From Shewanella fodinae (lineage in GTDB: Bacteria > Pseudomonadota > Gammaproteobacteria > Enterobacterales > Shewanellaceae), in NCBI RefSeq assembly GCF_014651955.1, contig NZ_BMXW01000012.1:59380-123379 (forward strand): a stretch of 64,000 bases of DNA, given 5' to 3'. Shown one piece after another: positions 26,993-35,040 of this stretch (positions are counted from its first letter, which is position 1; the number at the start of each line of letters is the position of its first letter). The position numbers and the translations under genes are program-made. The notes under the pieces are model-generated. The model saw only the letters and a list, made by a program, of their open reading frames with translations. It did not search any database and was not told where the DNA came from.

Positions 26993-27008
26993 TGGCCCGA
27001 GATTTGTT
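26993..27008 (+). promoter_or_regulatory. Candidate sigma-54 promoter of the ABC export operon
   Basis: TGGCCCGAGATTTGTT matches the -24/-12 consensus TGGCACGNNNNTTGCW except at two positions (A to C in the -24 element, C to T in the -12 element) with the correct GG to GT spacing of ten bases. Transcription would begin near 27019, leaving a leader of about 20 bases with GGGGAACGAT before the ATG. The operon itself encodes a sigma-54-dependent activator, which makes the site more credible. Confidence 0.55.
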
Positions 27009-27040
27009 TAATCACTGTCAGACAACTTTCGGGGAACGAT

Positions 27041-28309
27041 ATGATCAGAGATACCGCCGGCCAGGATGTGATACTGCAGCCGAAGTCAAAATCCCGCTAT
27101 GGCATGTACGCAGCCGTTGCACTGCTCGTGGTGGTGCTGATAGTGATGTTGGTACAACGTTGGCAGAGAGCTGCCGCCACCGATATGACCGTGCCTAGGG
27201 CTTCGGTGCAGATCGCTACAGTATCTACTGGCGATGTCCTGCGGGATCTCAGTGTGCAGGGCAAAGTCGTCGCGGCGAACAGTCCGACGCTTTATAGCAC
27301 TGCACAAGGGATTGTGACCTATGAAGTGAAGGCTGGGGACCGAGTAAAGAGTGGCCAGCTGTTGGCACAGCTCGACAGCCCCCAGACCACGTCACAGCTT
27401 AAACAGCAGCAGGCAACACTGGCGCAGTTGCAAGGGGAATTGGAGCAGCACCGTATTAAAGCGCAGCGGGATCTACTGGAAAAACAGCAGGCTCAGGATT
27501 TAGCGCAGGTGGACCTTAACGCTGCCAAACGCGAGTTGCAGCGCAACGCTGATGCTCGGCAGGATAAGGTGATCAGCGATCGCGACTACCAGCGCAGCAA
27601 AGATGAGCTGGCTCGTGCTGAGGTGGTGTTCAAGCAATCCGAAGCCTCACTGCAATTGGTGCGGCAATCTATCCGTTATGAAGAGGAAACGCTGGCGCAG
27701 CAGATCAAAGCACAGCAACTGCTGGTGGCAGAGTGGCAGCGGCAAGCCGATAACCTGCAAGTGTTGTCGCCGGTGGATGGCATGGTGGGGAGTCTCGCCG
27801 AAGCGCAGAAAGCCGCCGTACCCGCTTATCAGCCGTTACTGACAGTGGTGGATTTATCCGGCTATGAAGTCGAGGTGATGGTGCCCGAAAGCTATGCCAA
27901 CGAGCTGGCACTGAGTATGCCGGTAGAGATCGCCTCCGATGGTCGCCAGTATCCTGGGCAAATCGCCGCAATCAGTCCAGAAATTACCAACGGGCAGGTG
28001 GTGGCAAGGTTACGTTTCTCGGCAGAAACCCCCGCCCAGATCCGCCAGAACCAGCGGCTGTCAGGACGGATCCTGCTGGAGAATCGTCTGCAGGTGGTTC
28101 GCGTTGAGCGCGGTAGTTTTGTCGACTCAGATAACGGTCGCAGTGTGTTTGTGGTCGAGGGTAATCAGGCCAGACGAGTGCCGCTGACGCTGGGTGCCAG
28201 TGGTTTCAAATATGTTGAAATTACCAGCGGCGTTAAACCCGGACAGCAGGTGATAGTGTCTGATACCAGTCGTTTTAAAACGGCCGATAGCTTACTGCTA
28301 ACTGATTGA
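27041..28309 (+). CDS. HlyD/MacA-type periplasmic adaptor of an ABC exporter
   Basis: A 422-residue membrane fusion protein. A short cytoplasmic start is followed by one transmembrane helix at about 24-40, then the biotinyl-lipoyl half-motifs (VKAGDRVKSGQLLAQLDSP and LSPVDGMVGSL), between them a long coiled-coil hairpin rich in Gln (about 120-230), and the beta-barrel and membrane-proximal domains. Such proteins link an inner membrane ABC transporter to TolC. It is followed by an ATPase and two MacB/FtsX-type permeases, so this is a MacAB-like system with separate subunits. No TolC gene is present in the window. A candidate sigma-54 promoter lies 33 bases upstream. Confidence 0.9.
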   Translation: MIRDTAGQDVILQPKSKSRYGMYAAVALLVVVLIVMLVQRWQRAAATDMTVPRASVQIATVSTGDVLRDLSVQGKVVAANSPTLYSTAQGIVTYEVKAGDRVKSGQLLAQLDSPQTTSQLKQQQATLAQLQGELEQHRIKAQRDLLEKQQAQDLAQVDLNAAKRELQRNADARQDKVISDRDYQRSKDELARAEVVFKQSEASLQLVRQSIRYEEETLAQQIKAQQLLVAEWQRQADNLQVLSPVDGMVGSLAEAQKAAVPAYQPLLTVVDLSGYEVEVMVPESYANELALSMPVEIASDGRQYPGQIAAISPEITNGQVVARLRFSAETPAQIRQNQRLSGRILLENRLQVVRVERGSFVDSDNGRSVFVVEGNQARRVPLTLGASGFKYVEITSGVKPGQQVIVSDTSRFKTADSLLLTD

Positions 28310-28334
28310 GTTTTTAAGGAGACTTCCCGACGTT

Positions 28335-28358
28335 GGCACAAGGAGTGTGCCGTATTTT
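28335..28358 (+). terminator. Internal terminator-like hairpin between adaptor and ATPase genes
   Basis: GGCACA pairs with TGTGCC around a five-base loop, then GTATTTTTTT. This has the form of an intrinsic terminator inside the operon. It could make adaptor mRNA more abundant than transporter mRNA, or regulate read-through. Confidence 0.6.
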
Positions 28359-28427
28359 TTTACGCTGCGGCGCAATATGCCGCTAACTGAATTTTTGACG
28401 ACCTGAAACAACAGGGAGAACACAGCT

Positions 28428-29123
28428 ATGCTGCAGATGGAAAACATCAGCAAGGTTTATCGTACCGAAACCGTTGCCACACATGCGTTACGGGATTTTA
28501 ATCTGCATGTGCAATCAGGCGAGTTTGTCTCGGTGACCGGCCCCTCCGGTGCGGGAAAAACTACTTTTTTGAACATTGCCGGACTGCTAGAGCAGTTTGA
28601 TAACGGCCGCTATATGCTGGATGGCATCAGTGTCAGCGGTTTGTCTGACAGCGCTCGTTCCAAACTCAGAAATGAAAAAATAGGATTTATATTTCAAGGA
28701 TTTAATCTTATTCCTGATCTGAATATTTATGACAATGTGGATGTGCCGTTACGTTACCGCGGTTTTGGTCGTAAGGAGCGGCAACGGCGTATTGATAAGG
28801 CATTGGAACAGGTGGGGCTAGCCGCCCGTCAAAAGCACCTGCCATCACAGCTCAGTGGTGGTCAGCAGCAACGTGCCGCCATTGCCAGAGCCTTAGCGGG
28901 AGAGCCAGCTTTCCTGCTGGCGGATGAACCGACCGGTAACCTCGACTCTATTATGGCAAGGCAGGTGATGGAACTGTTGGAACAGATTAACAGCCAAGGA
29001 ACCACTATCATCATGGTAACCCATGACCCGGATCTGGCGCATCGCGCCCAGCGTAACATCCAGATAGTGGATGGTGAGGTCGCGGATTTTCATGGCTTCA
29101 ACGCGACTGCGGCAGCGGTATAA
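28428..29123 (+). CDS. MacB/LolD-type ABC transporter ATP-binding protein
   Basis: A 231-residue ATPase. Walker A GPSGAGKT is at residues 38-45, then a Q loop in GFIFQGFNLIP, signature LSGGQQQR, Walker B FLLADEP with the TGNLDS D loop, and switch His in MVTHDPDLA. These sequences are characteristic of the LolD/MacB/FtsE branch, which powers FtsX-fold permeases by mechanotransmission rather than by moving solute through a channel. It lies between the adaptor and two permeases; CAGGGAGAACACAGCT precedes the ATG. Confidence 0.94.
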   Translation: MLQMENISKVYRTETVATHALRDFNLHVQSGEFVSVTGPSGAGKTTFLNIAGLLEQFDNGRYMLDGISVSGLSDSARSKLRNEKIGFIFQGFNLIPDLNIYDNVDVPLRYRGFGRKERQRRIDKALEQVGLAARQKHLPSQLSGGQQQRAAIARALAGEPAFLLADEPTGNLDSIMARQVMELLEQINSQGTTIIMVTHDPDLAHRAQRNIQIVDGEVADFHGFNATAAAV

Positions 29124-29132
29124 GGAGGCACC

Positions 29133-30491
29133 ATGCTGAGTTATTACCTGCAATTGGCATGGCTATCGGTGCGGCGCACCCCGGTGATGTCATTGCTGAT
29201 GATCCTGACATTGGCGGTAGGGGTAGCGGTCTCCATGACCATGCTGACACTGCAACATGTGATGTCCACTAACGGTCTAGCCGCCAAGAACGATACCCTG
29301 TACGCCTTGCAGATCGATAATGCCTCTGCAGGGGATGGTGGCACTAGCAGCGGTAACAAATTAACTAACGGTTTACCCTATCTTTTGTCTTATCGTACCG
29401 TGACCACACTGTTGCGCTCTGACATCCCGTTGCATCAGGTGGCAATGCATCGTTGGGCGGCAGCGTTGTCACTGGAGAACAATCAGGTACGGCCTAGCAA
29501 AGAACTGGTGCGAGTTACCAGTCGCGATTTCTTTGCGTTGTTTGGCGTGCCATTTATCTATGGACAGGTGTGGGACAAAAGTGCCGATAACGACGCCCGT
29601 TATCAGGTGGTGATTGACCGGACCATGAATCAGCGCTTGTTTAATGGTGAAAATTCAGTTGGCCGCAGCCTGCAACTGGATGGTCGCCCTTACCAAGTCG
29701 TAGGTGTGGTTGAAGATTTCAATCCACTGCCCTCGGTGCAGGATCTGACGCAGGGTGCTTTTGGGGGCAATGCCAGTATCTATCTGCCCTTTGGCTTACA
29801 TCGGGCATTACAAATGATGCCCTATGGAAGTATGACCTATTCGTCCAGTCACCCTCGACCCCAGCCGCAAGAGCCCTTGACACCGGAGCAGCAGTACGAG
29901 CAGATCCTTCAGGAGCGTTATTTCTGGATGCAGTACTGGGTGGAATTACCGGATGCCGACACTAAGAATGCATTTGTCAGTTATCTACGTAACTACTTTG
30001 ACGAGCAGCGGAAAACGGATTTTTTTGAACGCGACTTCAAATATGCACTTTCGACACCATCGCAATGGCTGGCACTTAATCAAGTGGTCAGCAACGATAC
30101 CCGAGTGATGACTTGGCTGGCATTGGTATTTCTGGCGGTGTGTATTATCAACACTATAGCGTTGCTGTTAGCCAAATTGTTGAAGCAGGCTCCAGAAACC
30201 GGCATTCGCCGCGCATTGGGGGCCAGTCGCAGCGCCATTTTCATTCAAAATCTGGTGGAAAGTGGCGTGATAGGTGTGCTCGGTGGATTGCTGGGTATTG
30301 CGCTCAGCCAGCTGGGATTGGGATTGGTCAGAACCTTGGTCAGTCGTGATGAAGCCGCTGTGGTATACAGCGATGGTTTGACGCTGCTGTTGACCATCGC
30401 GCTGGCGCTGCTGGCAAGTATTATCGCCGGTTGTTACCCCGCTTGGCGCGTCAGCCGAACTTCCCCAGCCTACTATCTGAAGAATCAATAG
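29133..30491 (+). CDS. MacB/FtsX-type ABC permease (first)
   Basis: A 452-residue permease: transmembrane helix 1 at about 20-40, a large periplasmic MacB-like core domain of roughly 270 residues, then three C-terminal helices of the FtsX domain with the family motif ETGIRRALGASRSAIF. The ATPase domain is encoded separately, unlike MacB itself. It starts 9 bases after the ATPase stop with AAGGAGGCACC before it. It is probably half of a heterodimeric transporter with the next gene. Confidence 0.92.
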   Translation: MLSYYLQLAWLSVRRTPVMSLLMILTLAVGVAVSMTMLTLQHVMSTNGLAAKNDTLYALQIDNASAGDGGTSSGNKLTNGLPYLLSYRTVTTLLRSDIPLHQVAMHRWAAALSLENNQVRPSKELVRVTSRDFFALFGVPFIYGQVWDKSADNDARYQVVIDRTMNQRLFNGENSVGRSLQLDGRPYQVVGVVEDFNPLPSVQDLTQGAFGGNASIYLPFGLHRALQMMPYGSMTYSSSHPRPQPQEPLTPEQQYEQILQERYFWMQYWVELPDADTKNAFVSYLRNYFDEQRKTDFFERDFKYALSTPSQWLALNQVVSNDTRVMTWLALVFLAVCIINTIALLLAKLLKQAPETGIRRALGASRSAIFIQNLVESGVIGVLGGLLGIALSQLGLGLVRTLVSRDEAAVVYSDGLTLLLTIALALLASIIAGCYPAWRVSRTSPAYYLKNQ

Positions 30492-30500
30492 GAGAGCACC

Positions 30501-31706
30501 ATGTTTGAATTTGGCCCCATAGTGCGTACCCTGTGGCGCAACAAGACCGGTGCGATACTGATTATTATTCAGACCGCACTGACACTGGGTATTGTCGCCA
30601 ACGCTGCGTTTGTGGTCGATCAGCGGCGGCAGATTATTGAGCGTCCGACCGGTATCGATGATCAACACCTGTTTTCACTGCAGTTGGCACCGTTGAGTGA
30701 AACCAGCTTCAGTTATCAGGATGTGCAGCGGGATCTGCATGAGATCCGGCGGCTACCTGGCGTGATTGATGCGTCATTCAGTAACACTTCACCGCTGTCT
30801 AACTCTGGCAGTTCTAGCGATATGACTAATGAGGAAGATCCTCAGAAACCGATGGCAGCGATGGTCGATCTGTATTCGACTGACAGTCATGGTCTCAATA
30901 CGTTAGGGTTAACGTTGCTTTCAGGCCGTTTTCTGGAGGAGCAGGAGGTGACTGCCAGCTCATCGTTTGAGGATGGATCTAATAGCATCAAGGCGGTAGT
31001 GTTGAGCCGTTCGCTGGCAGACAAACTCTATGGCAAAGACGTGGATCCTACCGGTAAACTGCTGAACGGATTGCCAGTAGTGGGGGTGGTGGCTTCGGCC
31101 ATGGTGTCATATGTTGCTCCAGGATACACTGATGGTGTGGCCTTTATTCCGCGTTTTGCCACAAATTATCCGCCTAACTATGTGATTCGTTGTCAGCCGC
31201 AGCAGTGTGAACAACTGATGGTTAAGGTGCCTGAATTACTTGAAAAACTCGATCCTAACCGGATGGTGCGCAATGTCCGCACTATGGCGGATAACAAACA
31301 CAACTCCTATCGTCGTGACCGCTCAATGGTGGTGATGATGACTGCCACCATTATTCTGGTCTCAGCGGTGACCGGATTAGGAATTGTCGGGCTGACATTG
31401 TTGTGGGTAAATCAGCGCCGAAAACAGATAGGGATTCGTCGGGCACTAGGGGCGACGCAATTAGCCATCATCCGTTATTTTCTGCTGGAAAACGTGGTTA
31501 TTACCGGTATTGGTATTGTGGTTGGCGTGATTATATCATTGGCGATTAATCAACTGATGGTGCAGCATTACAGCATGACCGCCCTGCCAGTATCCTATCT
31601 GCTCAGTGGCATGGTGGCCGTATGGCTGCTGGGACTTTTGGCAGCGTTGATGCCAGCCTGGCGCACCATACGGATTTCACCAGCGTTGGCAACCCGTAAT
31701 ATCTGA
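30501..31706 (+). CDS. MacB/FtsX-type ABC permease (second)
   Basis: A 401-residue permease with the same layout as its neighbour: one N-terminal helix (about 20-40), a periplasmic domain, and three C-terminal helices with KQIGIRRALGATQLAII, the FtsX motif. Its periplasmic domain is shorter. Two different permeases with one ATPase imply a heterodimer. It starts 9 bases after the first permease with TAGGAGAGCACC before the ATG, and the regulator gene follows within 15 bases. Confidence 0.92.
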   Translation: MFEFGPIVRTLWRNKTGAILIIIQTALTLGIVANAAFVVDQRRQIIERPTGIDDQHLFSLQLAPLSETSFSYQDVQRDLHEIRRLPGVIDASFSNTSPLSNSGSSSDMTNEEDPQKPMAAMVDLYSTDSHGLNTLGLTLLSGRFLEEQEVTASSSFEDGSNSIKAVVLSRSLADKLYGKDVDPTGKLLNGLPVVGVVASAMVSYVAPGYTDGVAFIPRFATNYPPNYVIRCQPQQCEQLMVKVPELLEKLDPNRMVRNVRTMADNKHNSYRRDRSMVVMMTATIILVSAVTGLGIVGLTLLWVNQRRKQIGIRRALGATQLAIIRYFLLENVVITGIGIVVGVIISLAINQLMVQHYSMTALPVSYLLSGMVAVWLLGLLAALMPAWRTIRISPALATRNI

Positions 31707-31720
31707 TACAAGTGGCGTAT

Positions 31721-33052
31721 ATGGATACCATTCTGATCATTGATGATAATCCCGCAGTGTGCGATGCCCTGTCCTTGCTGTTGGCAGTACATGGTTTCAA
31801 TGCGGAGACTGCTGCTACGCCAGCTGCTGGTTTGCAGCGGTTGGCACAGCAAGATATTGCCTTGGTGATCCAGGATATGAACTTCAGTCGCGACCAGAGC
31901 AGTGGTGAGGAAGGTCGGCAGCTGTTTTATGCAATTCGGGAGCGGCATCCCGACCTGCCGTTAATTCTGCTAACTGCCTGGACGGAGCTGGAAATGGCGG
32001 TGGAACTGGTGAAAGCTGGTGCCGCCGATTATCTGGGTAAACCTTGGGATGACGCCAAGCTGCTGGCGACTGTGACCAATCTGTTGGAGTTGTCGGAGCT
32101 ATCGCGGCAACAACGCCAGCAGCAACAAGCGCTGGCAGAGCGGCGGCAACAGTTGGCAAAGCGTTTTGATCTCAGTGGCCTTATCTACCAGTCAGATGCT
32201 ATGCAGCGACTGGTGGAAACCGCACTACAGGTGGCGCGGGCCGATGTGCCAATACTGATCACCGGGGCCAACGGTGCAGGCAAAGAGAAAATCGCTGAAC
32301 TAATCCAGCGTAATTCGGCGGTAAAAAGTGGGCCGTTTATCCGTGTCAATGCTGGCGCATTGCCTAATGAACTGATGGAAGCTGAGCTGTTTGGGGCTGA
32401 ACCTGGCGCTTATACTGGCCTTAACAAAACCCGTATTGGCCGTTTTGTGGCGGCTGATGGTGGTACTTTGTTTCTGGATGAAATTGGCAATCTGCCGCTG
32501 TCCGGGCAGATGAAGCTGCTACGGGTGCTACAGACCGGTGAATTTGAACGCCTTGGTTCATCCCAAACCCGTCGCTGTCGGGTACGGTTGATCTCAGCCA
32601 CTAACAGCGACCTGCCGCAAGCCATCAGAAATGGTGAATTTCGCGAAGATCTGTATTACCGGTTGAATGTGATTGAACTGAAACTGCCACCGTTACACGA
32701 GCGGCCGGATGATATTCTGCCATTGGCCCGGCATTTTTTGCAGGGACGGGCATTGACCACCGAAGCGGCGCGGGCGTTGGAAGCTTATAGTTGGCCCGGC
32801 AATGTCCGCGAGTTGCAAAACACGCTGATCCGCGCCGATTTGCTGTCTCAGGGGGTGCAGATTACCTTAGCGGATCTCGGATTACCGGCGGCAACCGGGG
32901 TGATACCGCGCCCAGTTTTTGAGCCGGATGTCACCCAGATCCGCGAAATGCTGGCCAACACCAGTTCCCTTGCGGAAGCGGCGCGGCAGTTAGGCTTATC
33001 ACGACAGGCGTTGTATCGGCGCATGGAAAAATACGGGATCCCTTCAGCTTGA
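31721..33052 (+). CDS. Sigma-54-dependent response regulator (NtrC family)
   Basis: A 443-residue regulator with receiver domain (Asp8-Asp9, phospho-acceptor Asp52 in VIQDMNF, Lys in LGKPWD), a Gln-rich linker (about 128-148), AAA+ domain and Fis-type helix-turn-helix (SLAEAARQLGLSRQALYRRM). Walker A is GANGAGKE at 182-189, slightly different from the usual GESGTGKE. The sigma-54 contact loop reads GAYTGL at 229-234 rather than GAFTGA. An upstream in-frame GTG at 31712 is an alternative start. It is the last but one gene of the export operon and overlaps the kinase gene by four bases; the operon's promoter is a likely target. Confidence 0.92.
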   Translation: MDTILIIDDNPAVCDALSLLLAVHGFNAETAATPAAGLQRLAQQDIALVIQDMNFSRDQSSGEEGRQLFYAIRERHPDLPLILLTAWTELEMAVELVKAGAADYLGKPWDDAKLLATVTNLLELSELSRQQRQQQQALAERRQQLAKRFDLSGLIYQSDAMQRLVETALQVARADVPILITGANGAGKEKIAELIQRNSAVKSGPFIRVNAGALPNELMEAELFGAEPGAYTGLNKTRIGRFVAADGGTLFLDEIGNLPLSGQMKLLRVLQTGEFERLGSSQTRRCRVRLISATNSDLPQAIRNGEFREDLYYRLNVIELKLPPLHERPDDILPLARHFLQGRALTTEAARALEAYSWPGNVRELQNTLIRADLLSQGVQITLADLGLPAATGVIPRPVFEPDVTQIREMLANTSSLAEAARQLGLSRQALYRRMEKYGIPSA

Positions 33053-34368
33053 GTATCGAAGGCAAACTGACATCAGTGCTGATACTGGCATTGCTGCTGA
33101 TGGCAGCGGTGACAGACTTACTGTTAACTTGGCAATGGCCGCTGCTGCTGTCGTTGATTGCGGGCGGATTAGCGGCAATGCTGCTGGCGTTGTTGCTGGG
33201 ACGTCGCATTACTCAACGTATTAATCGCGGATTACAGGCGCTAACCACCGGGCTGCTCAATTTTCAGGATAACGATTTTTCGGTGTCGCTGACGCTGGAC
33301 GGTCGCGATGAATGGTGCGAGCTGGCGACACTGTTCAATACTGCTACCTCACGGTTACGTGAGCAACGGGCACACATCTATCAACGGGAATTGCTACTGG
33401 ATTCGGTGCTACAGAACACCAGTCTGGCGATTGTGTTAACTGATGACACTCGGCGGGTGCTGTATGGCAACTTGGCCGCACGGCATCTGCTAGCACATGG
33501 TTTACCACTTGAAGGTAAGCGTTTGCCGGAATTGGTGGGTGATCAGGATGAGATTGCCAGTTTGTTGCAACAAGCAAAAACCGGCGTGTTTTCTATCAAT
33601 CGAGAGCAGCAACAGCAGATTTGGCATCTGAGTTGCGCGGTAATGCGTATGAACGGTGTGCAGCATCATCTGTATCAGTTCAAACCGTTGACCCAGGAAC
33701 TCACACGGGCCGAGATCCAAACCTGGAAAAAAGTGATCCGGGTCATCAGCCATGAACTGAATAATTCGCTGGCCCCCATCAGTTCGATGGCCCATTCCGG
33801 CCAGCGGTTATTGCAGACTCAGGCCGATACCAAAGTGTTGGGGCGAATATTCGACACCATCAGTGAGCGCAGTGCGCATCTCAATACCTTTTTGCAGGAA
33901 TACGCCGATTTTGCGCGGTTGCCGTTACCGCAATGCAGCCATTTTCATTGGCCGGAACTACTCAATACGCTGCAAAGTCTGCAACCTTTCGCCATCGTCG
34001 AACCACTACCGGATGCGTTGGGCTGGGGCGATGCTAGACAGCTCGGGCAGGTATTGCTCAATCTGTTAAAAAACGCTGCGGAAGCGGGCTCTGCCACAGC
34101 AGATATTCTGTTGGAACTGCGTATTACGCCCCATCGACAATGGCTTACGGTCAGTGACCGTGGTGACGGCATGGCCCCAGAGGCGCTAAGCCAAGCGCTG
34201 TTACCTTTTTACTCCACCAAAGCCGGGGGCACCGGATTGGGGCTGGCGTTGTGTCGGGAAATCATCGAAAACCACGGTGGACAACTGGCAATAAGCAATC
34301 GTGAGGATGGCGGCTTACAGGTGCGCTTCTGGTTACCTTGTAGCGCCGATGATAATGTGGGACGTTGA
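33049..34368 (+). CDS. Sensor histidine kinase with minimal periplasmic loop
   Basis: A 439-residue kinase starting at TTG within the TTGA overlap with the regulator stop. Two transmembrane helices at about 7-27 and 31-51 are separated by only a few residues, so there is no periplasmic sensor domain. A HAMP-like region, a PAS-like region (about 110-210), the phospho-acceptor His235 in VISHELNNSLAPI, and a HATPase domain (NLLKNAAEAG, GGTGLGLALCREI) follow. This is NtrB/NtrY-like in the catalytic core. Kinases lacking a sensor loop often read the membrane or a partner transporter. Its regulator and the ABC exporter are encoded directly upstream. Confidence 0.92.
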   Translation: MSIEGKLTSVLILALLLMAAVTDLLLTWQWPLLLSLIAGGLAAMLLALLLGRRITQRINRGLQALTTGLLNFQDNDFSVSLTLDGRDEWCELATLFNTATSRLREQRAHIYQRELLLDSVLQNTSLAIVLTDDTRRVLYGNLAARHLLAHGLPLEGKRLPELVGDQDEIASLLQQAKTGVFSINREQQQQIWHLSCAVMRMNGVQHHLYQFKPLTQELTRAEIQTWKKVIRVISHELNNSLAPISSMAHSGQRLLQTQADTKVLGRIFDTISERSAHLNTFLQEYADFARLPLPQCSHFHWPELLNTLQSLQPFAIVEPLPDALGWGDARQLGQVLLNLLKNAAEAGSATADILLELRITPHRQWLTVSDRGDGMAPEALSQALLPFYSTKAGGTGLGLALCREIIENHGGQLAISNREDGGLQVRFWLPCSADDNVGR

Positions 34369-35040
34369 CAAACAATCGATTGGAATGCTCATCGTGATTG
34401 TCCTCATCCACTCCAACTCGTTGCACACGTTAAGCTAACTTTAGTGCCTTAGTGCATTAGTGCCGACAACACCTGTCGCCAACGGATATATTTGAAATTT
34501 TCCGATGCATCCGGCAGGCGATTATCACGCTATTGGGCACCATCAGCCCATGTGGGACCGCCGACATCCAATGCTCCATCTCAGACTCTCCGTCAACTCA
34601 CCCACGGTATATCGTTGGCTGATTTCTAACGCATTGTGGTTTGCGTGCTACCCTTTGATGTGTCTTTTTAACGTTAATGAGATCATTTTTCAGCAACTGC
34701 ATGACGATGTATGAGTAATGCGTTTGTGAATATTTGAATAATGATTACAACTTATTGAGTGTAAATAATATTTATAGTTTTGCTGAGATGTTAGACGCGG
34801 CGTCGGCGCATTACGCTAGCGATTATGAGCCATTGAGAAAACGGTCACTTTAGCCTTGTGGCGAATACACATTCTTTATAATTGGCACTATATAAGTAAG
34901 CAGACGTTCACGTAGATGATGATCTTTAGTGTGATGATTGCCACAGTAGGAATTTCTAACTAATTCATACTTAAAATAATTTATTACGGTAGGTTGCTTC
35001 TATCTGTACAAGTATTAATCACTGTCAAAGGGATATTGTT
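34369..35040. other. 672-base intergenic region without recognisable gene
   Basis: This is the longest gap in the window. A 69-codon frame at 34505-34714 has no family resemblance and no ribosome site and is probably chance. Three tandem eight-base units TTAGTGCC, TTAGTGCA, TTAGTGCC occupy 34441-34464. The right half is AT-rich and probably contains the promoter of the chemoreceptor at 35041, but no clear -35/-10 pair stands out. No terminator with a T run follows the kinase gene. Confidence 0.45.

Noticed and set aside
34505..34714. Open frame of 69 codons between the sensor kinase and the first HBM chemoreceptor
   Set aside because: No ribosome site, rare-residue composition (many His, Trp, Pro) and no family resemblance; probably chance.
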